Of a stretch of 64,000 bases of DNA, positions 62,399-64,000 are shown piece after piece. Both the position numbers and the translations under genes were made by a program. The stretch is from Acidobacteriota bacterium. GTDB taxonomy: Bacteria > Acidobacteriota > Terriglobia > Acidiferrales > UBA7541. Positions within the stretch are counted from its first letter, which is position 1. The number at the start of each line of letters is the position of its first letter. Under the pieces are notes generated by a model. The model saw only the letters and a list, made by a program, of their open reading frames with translations. It was not told the DNA's origin and did no database searches. The DNA lies in contig JABCYZ010000002.1 of the NCBI GenBank assembly GCA_013289955.1, positions 248,001-312,000 of the forward strand. Reading direction: 5' to 3'.

Positions 62399-63766
62399 AT
62401 GAATGAAGCGCTCAGCGTCCACCGACTGCACTTTGCGTTCACGATAACGTTCCATTACATTTTTCCGCAATTAACGATGGGGCTGGCGCTGCTGCTCGTC
62501 TATTTGAAGACCAAGGCACTGCGGACCGGCGACGAGCACTACAACCGGGCGGCGCGTTTTTGGGCGCGGATTTTTGGGATCAATTTCGCGCTGGGGGTGG
62601 TGACCGGCATTCCGATGGAGTTTCAGTTCGGAACGAACTGGGCGGCCTTCTCGAAAACGGCCGGCGGCGTGATTGGGCAGACGTTGGCGATGGAAGGCGT
62701 GTTTTCCTTTTTTCTAGAGTCGAGCTTTTTGGGACTTTTCCTGTTCGGAGAGAAACGGCTCGGGCGAGTGGGGCATTGGTGGGCCGCGTTTTTGGTTTGG
62801 CTCGGATCCTGGCTATCGGGATTTTTGATCGTGGCGACGGATGCGTGGATGCAGCATCCCGTTGCGTATCGAATAGGCGCGAACGGAGATATAGAACTGG
62901 CGAGTTTCTGGGGATTGCTGCTGAACAAGTGGGCGCTCTGGCAATACGCGCACACCATGCTAGGCGCGGTGCAGACGGGCTGCTTCGTGATGGCCGCGGT
63001 GGGCGCCTTTTATCTCCTTACGGGCTGGCACGAAGCGTACGGACGAACCTTTGTAAAGGCCGGCGTGCTGGTTGGTGTGGTTGCGGCTGTGCTGCAACTT
63101 TTTCCGAGTGGGGATGCGCAGGGAAAAATGATCTCCCAAAATCAGCCGGTAACGCTGGCGGCCATGGAAGGCTTGTTCGAAACAGAGCAGGGCGCGCCGC
63201 TGGCGATCCTCGGACAGCCGGACGTCAAGAACCGCAAGTTGGACAATCCGCTGGTTATACCGAACATGCTGAGTTTTCTCACCTACAGAAAATGGAGCGC
63301 AAATGTCCGCGGCCTGGCGGCTTTTCCGGAAGAGGAATGGCCCGACCAGATTTCACTGCTGTATTTCAGCTACCACATAATGGTGGGGCTGGGAACGATT
63401 TTCATCGCCGTGATGGTGGTGGCGGCGTTTTTGCTTTGGCGCGACAGGCTCTATGCATCGCGATGGATGCTGTGGACTCTGATGATCAGCGCGCCTTTGC
63501 CCTACATTGCGAACACGGCCGGGTGGATGACAGCCGAGCTGGGGCGGCAACCCTGGCTGATTTACGGATTGATGCGCACGGCGCGCGGCGTTTCGCCGCG
63601 CGTGGGAGCGGGCAACGCATGGTTCACGCTGATTGGATTCACGGGGATGTACACGGTGCTGGCGATTTTGTGGCTATTTCTGATCTATCGCGAGATTGAA
63701 GAGGGCCCTGGACCGGGCGAAGGAGATTCGCCGGACGAAGCGCGAGTTTCGATTGCGGCGGATTGA
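62399..63766 (+). CDS. cydA: Cytochrome bd ubiquinol oxidase subunit I
   Basis: A 455-residue inner-membrane subunit that oxidises quinol and holds the haems of the bd-type oxidase, which reduces oxygen to water without pumping protons. His19 (HFAFTITFHYIFP) matches the haem ligand of the N-terminal helix, YAHTMLGAVQTG carries the second His, and GWMTAELGRQPWLIYGLMR has the GRQPW signature with the Met ligand candidate. Nine or so membrane helices are visible. The Q-loop (from GKMISQNQPVTLAAME) is short, as in the CIO/Bacillus-like group. AAGGAG (62388-62393) five bases before ATG 62399 fixes the start over the GTG at 62393. It is followed by cydB 14 bases later. Confidence 0.97.
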   Translation: MNEALSVHRLHFAFTITFHYIFPQLTMGLALLLVYLKTKALRTGDEHYNRAARFWARIFGINFALGVVTGIPMEFQFGTNWAAFSKTAGGVIGQTLAMEGVFSFFLESSFLGLFLFGEKRLGRVGHWWAAFLVWLGSWLSGFLIVATDAWMQHPVAYRIGANGDIELASFWGLLLNKWALWQYAHTMLGAVQTGCFVMAAVGAFYLLTGWHEAYGRTFVKAGVLVGVVAAVLQLFPSGDAQGKMISQNQPVTLAAMEGLFETEQGAPLAILGQPDVKNRKLDNPLVIPNMLSFLTYRKWSANVRGLAAFPEEEWPDQISLLYFSYHIMVGLGTIFIAVMVVAAFLLWRDRLYASRWMLWTLMISAPLPYIANTAGWMTAELGRQPWLIYGLMRTARGVSPRVGAGNAWFTLIGFTGMYTVLAILWLFLIYREIEEGPGPGEGDSPDEARVSIAAD

Positions 63767-63780
63767 AGGAGGAGGACAAG

Positions 63781-64000
63781 ATGGGAACTGTCTGGTTCTG
63801 CCTCGTAGCCGTCATGATCGCGATGTACGTATTGCTCGATGGGTTTGATTTGGGCGCCGGTGCGATTCATCTGCTGGTTGCGAAAACGGACTCGGAGCGG
63901 CGGCAGGTTCTGGCGAGCATCGGGCCGGTGTGGGATGGCAACGAAGTGTGGCTCCTGGCAACTGGCGGGACGCTTTATTTTGCATTTCCCGCGCTCTACG
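63781..64000 (+). CDS. cydB: Cytochrome bd ubiquinol oxidase subunit II, 3' end cut by window
   Basis: The first 73 residues are visible, starting MGTVWFCLVAVMIAMYVLLD after a GGAGGAGGACAAG leader. The family motifs DGFDLGAGAIHLL in helix 1 and GPVWDGNEVWLLATGG are both present. It would form the heterodimer with CydA; the reading frame runs off the window. The 14-base gap and shared strand indicate one operon. Confidence 0.96.
   Translation, partial: MGTVWFCLVAVMIAMYVLLDGFDLGAGAIHLLVAKTDSERRQVLASIGPVWDGNEVWLLATGGTLYFAFPALY

Overview
The window looks like a chromosomal piece of an Acidobacteriota genome (Terriglobales/Koribacter-like). The reasons are the GC-rich sequence, eleven very long permeases with two FtsX domains and no ATPase (the family known as ADOP, acidobacterial duplicated orphan permease), PadR regulators of the type that accompanies them, and many secreted proteins with domains of unknown function. 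Assignment is from protein families only; there is no rRNA in the window.

Region 1 (1-13 kb) is a mixed housekeeping and regulatory stretch: the end of a thiolase and an acyl-CoA dehydrogenase (both beta-oxidation), a secreted cupin-like protein, an HTH regulator overlapping a double SRPBCC protein, a small membrane protein, a membrane-anchored winged-helix regulator, a radical SAM enzyme, a large hybrid sensor kinase and an exported Gfo/Idh/MocA oxidoreductase. Region 2 (13.2-15.6 kb) is a compact operon of ArsR regulator, VOC protein, SRPBCC protein, DoxX-like membrane protein, the relic 3' end of a second SRPBCC gene, and a small membrane protein. Its promoter carries an inverted repeat and points to a leaderless first message.

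Region 3 (15.7-26.1 kb, minus strand) holds a LolA-like exported protein, an IS110-family insertion sequence, a single ADOP permease without the usual N-terminal prefix, and a three-gene amidohydrolase operon in which the two outer members have lost the metal-binding HxH motif. Region 4 (26.4-54.5 kb, plus strand) is the outstanding feature: PadR followed by five ADOP permeases, then a second PadR followed by five more, all on one strand with gaps of 21-113 bases or overlaps. The first five share one type of N-terminal prefix domain and the second five another, so this is a 5+5 double array rather than one run of ten. No ATP-binding subunit is encoded nearby. Each PadR gene is preceded by a strong inverted repeat that could be its operator.

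Region 5 (54.5-64 kb) has an AsmA-like protein, a DUF3300/DUF2950 pair, two further exported proteins, a tRNA-Arg(CCU), a second VOC protein, a stretch of about 950 bases with little convincing coding, and the start of a cytochrome bd oxidase operon (cydA complete, cydB cut by the window end).
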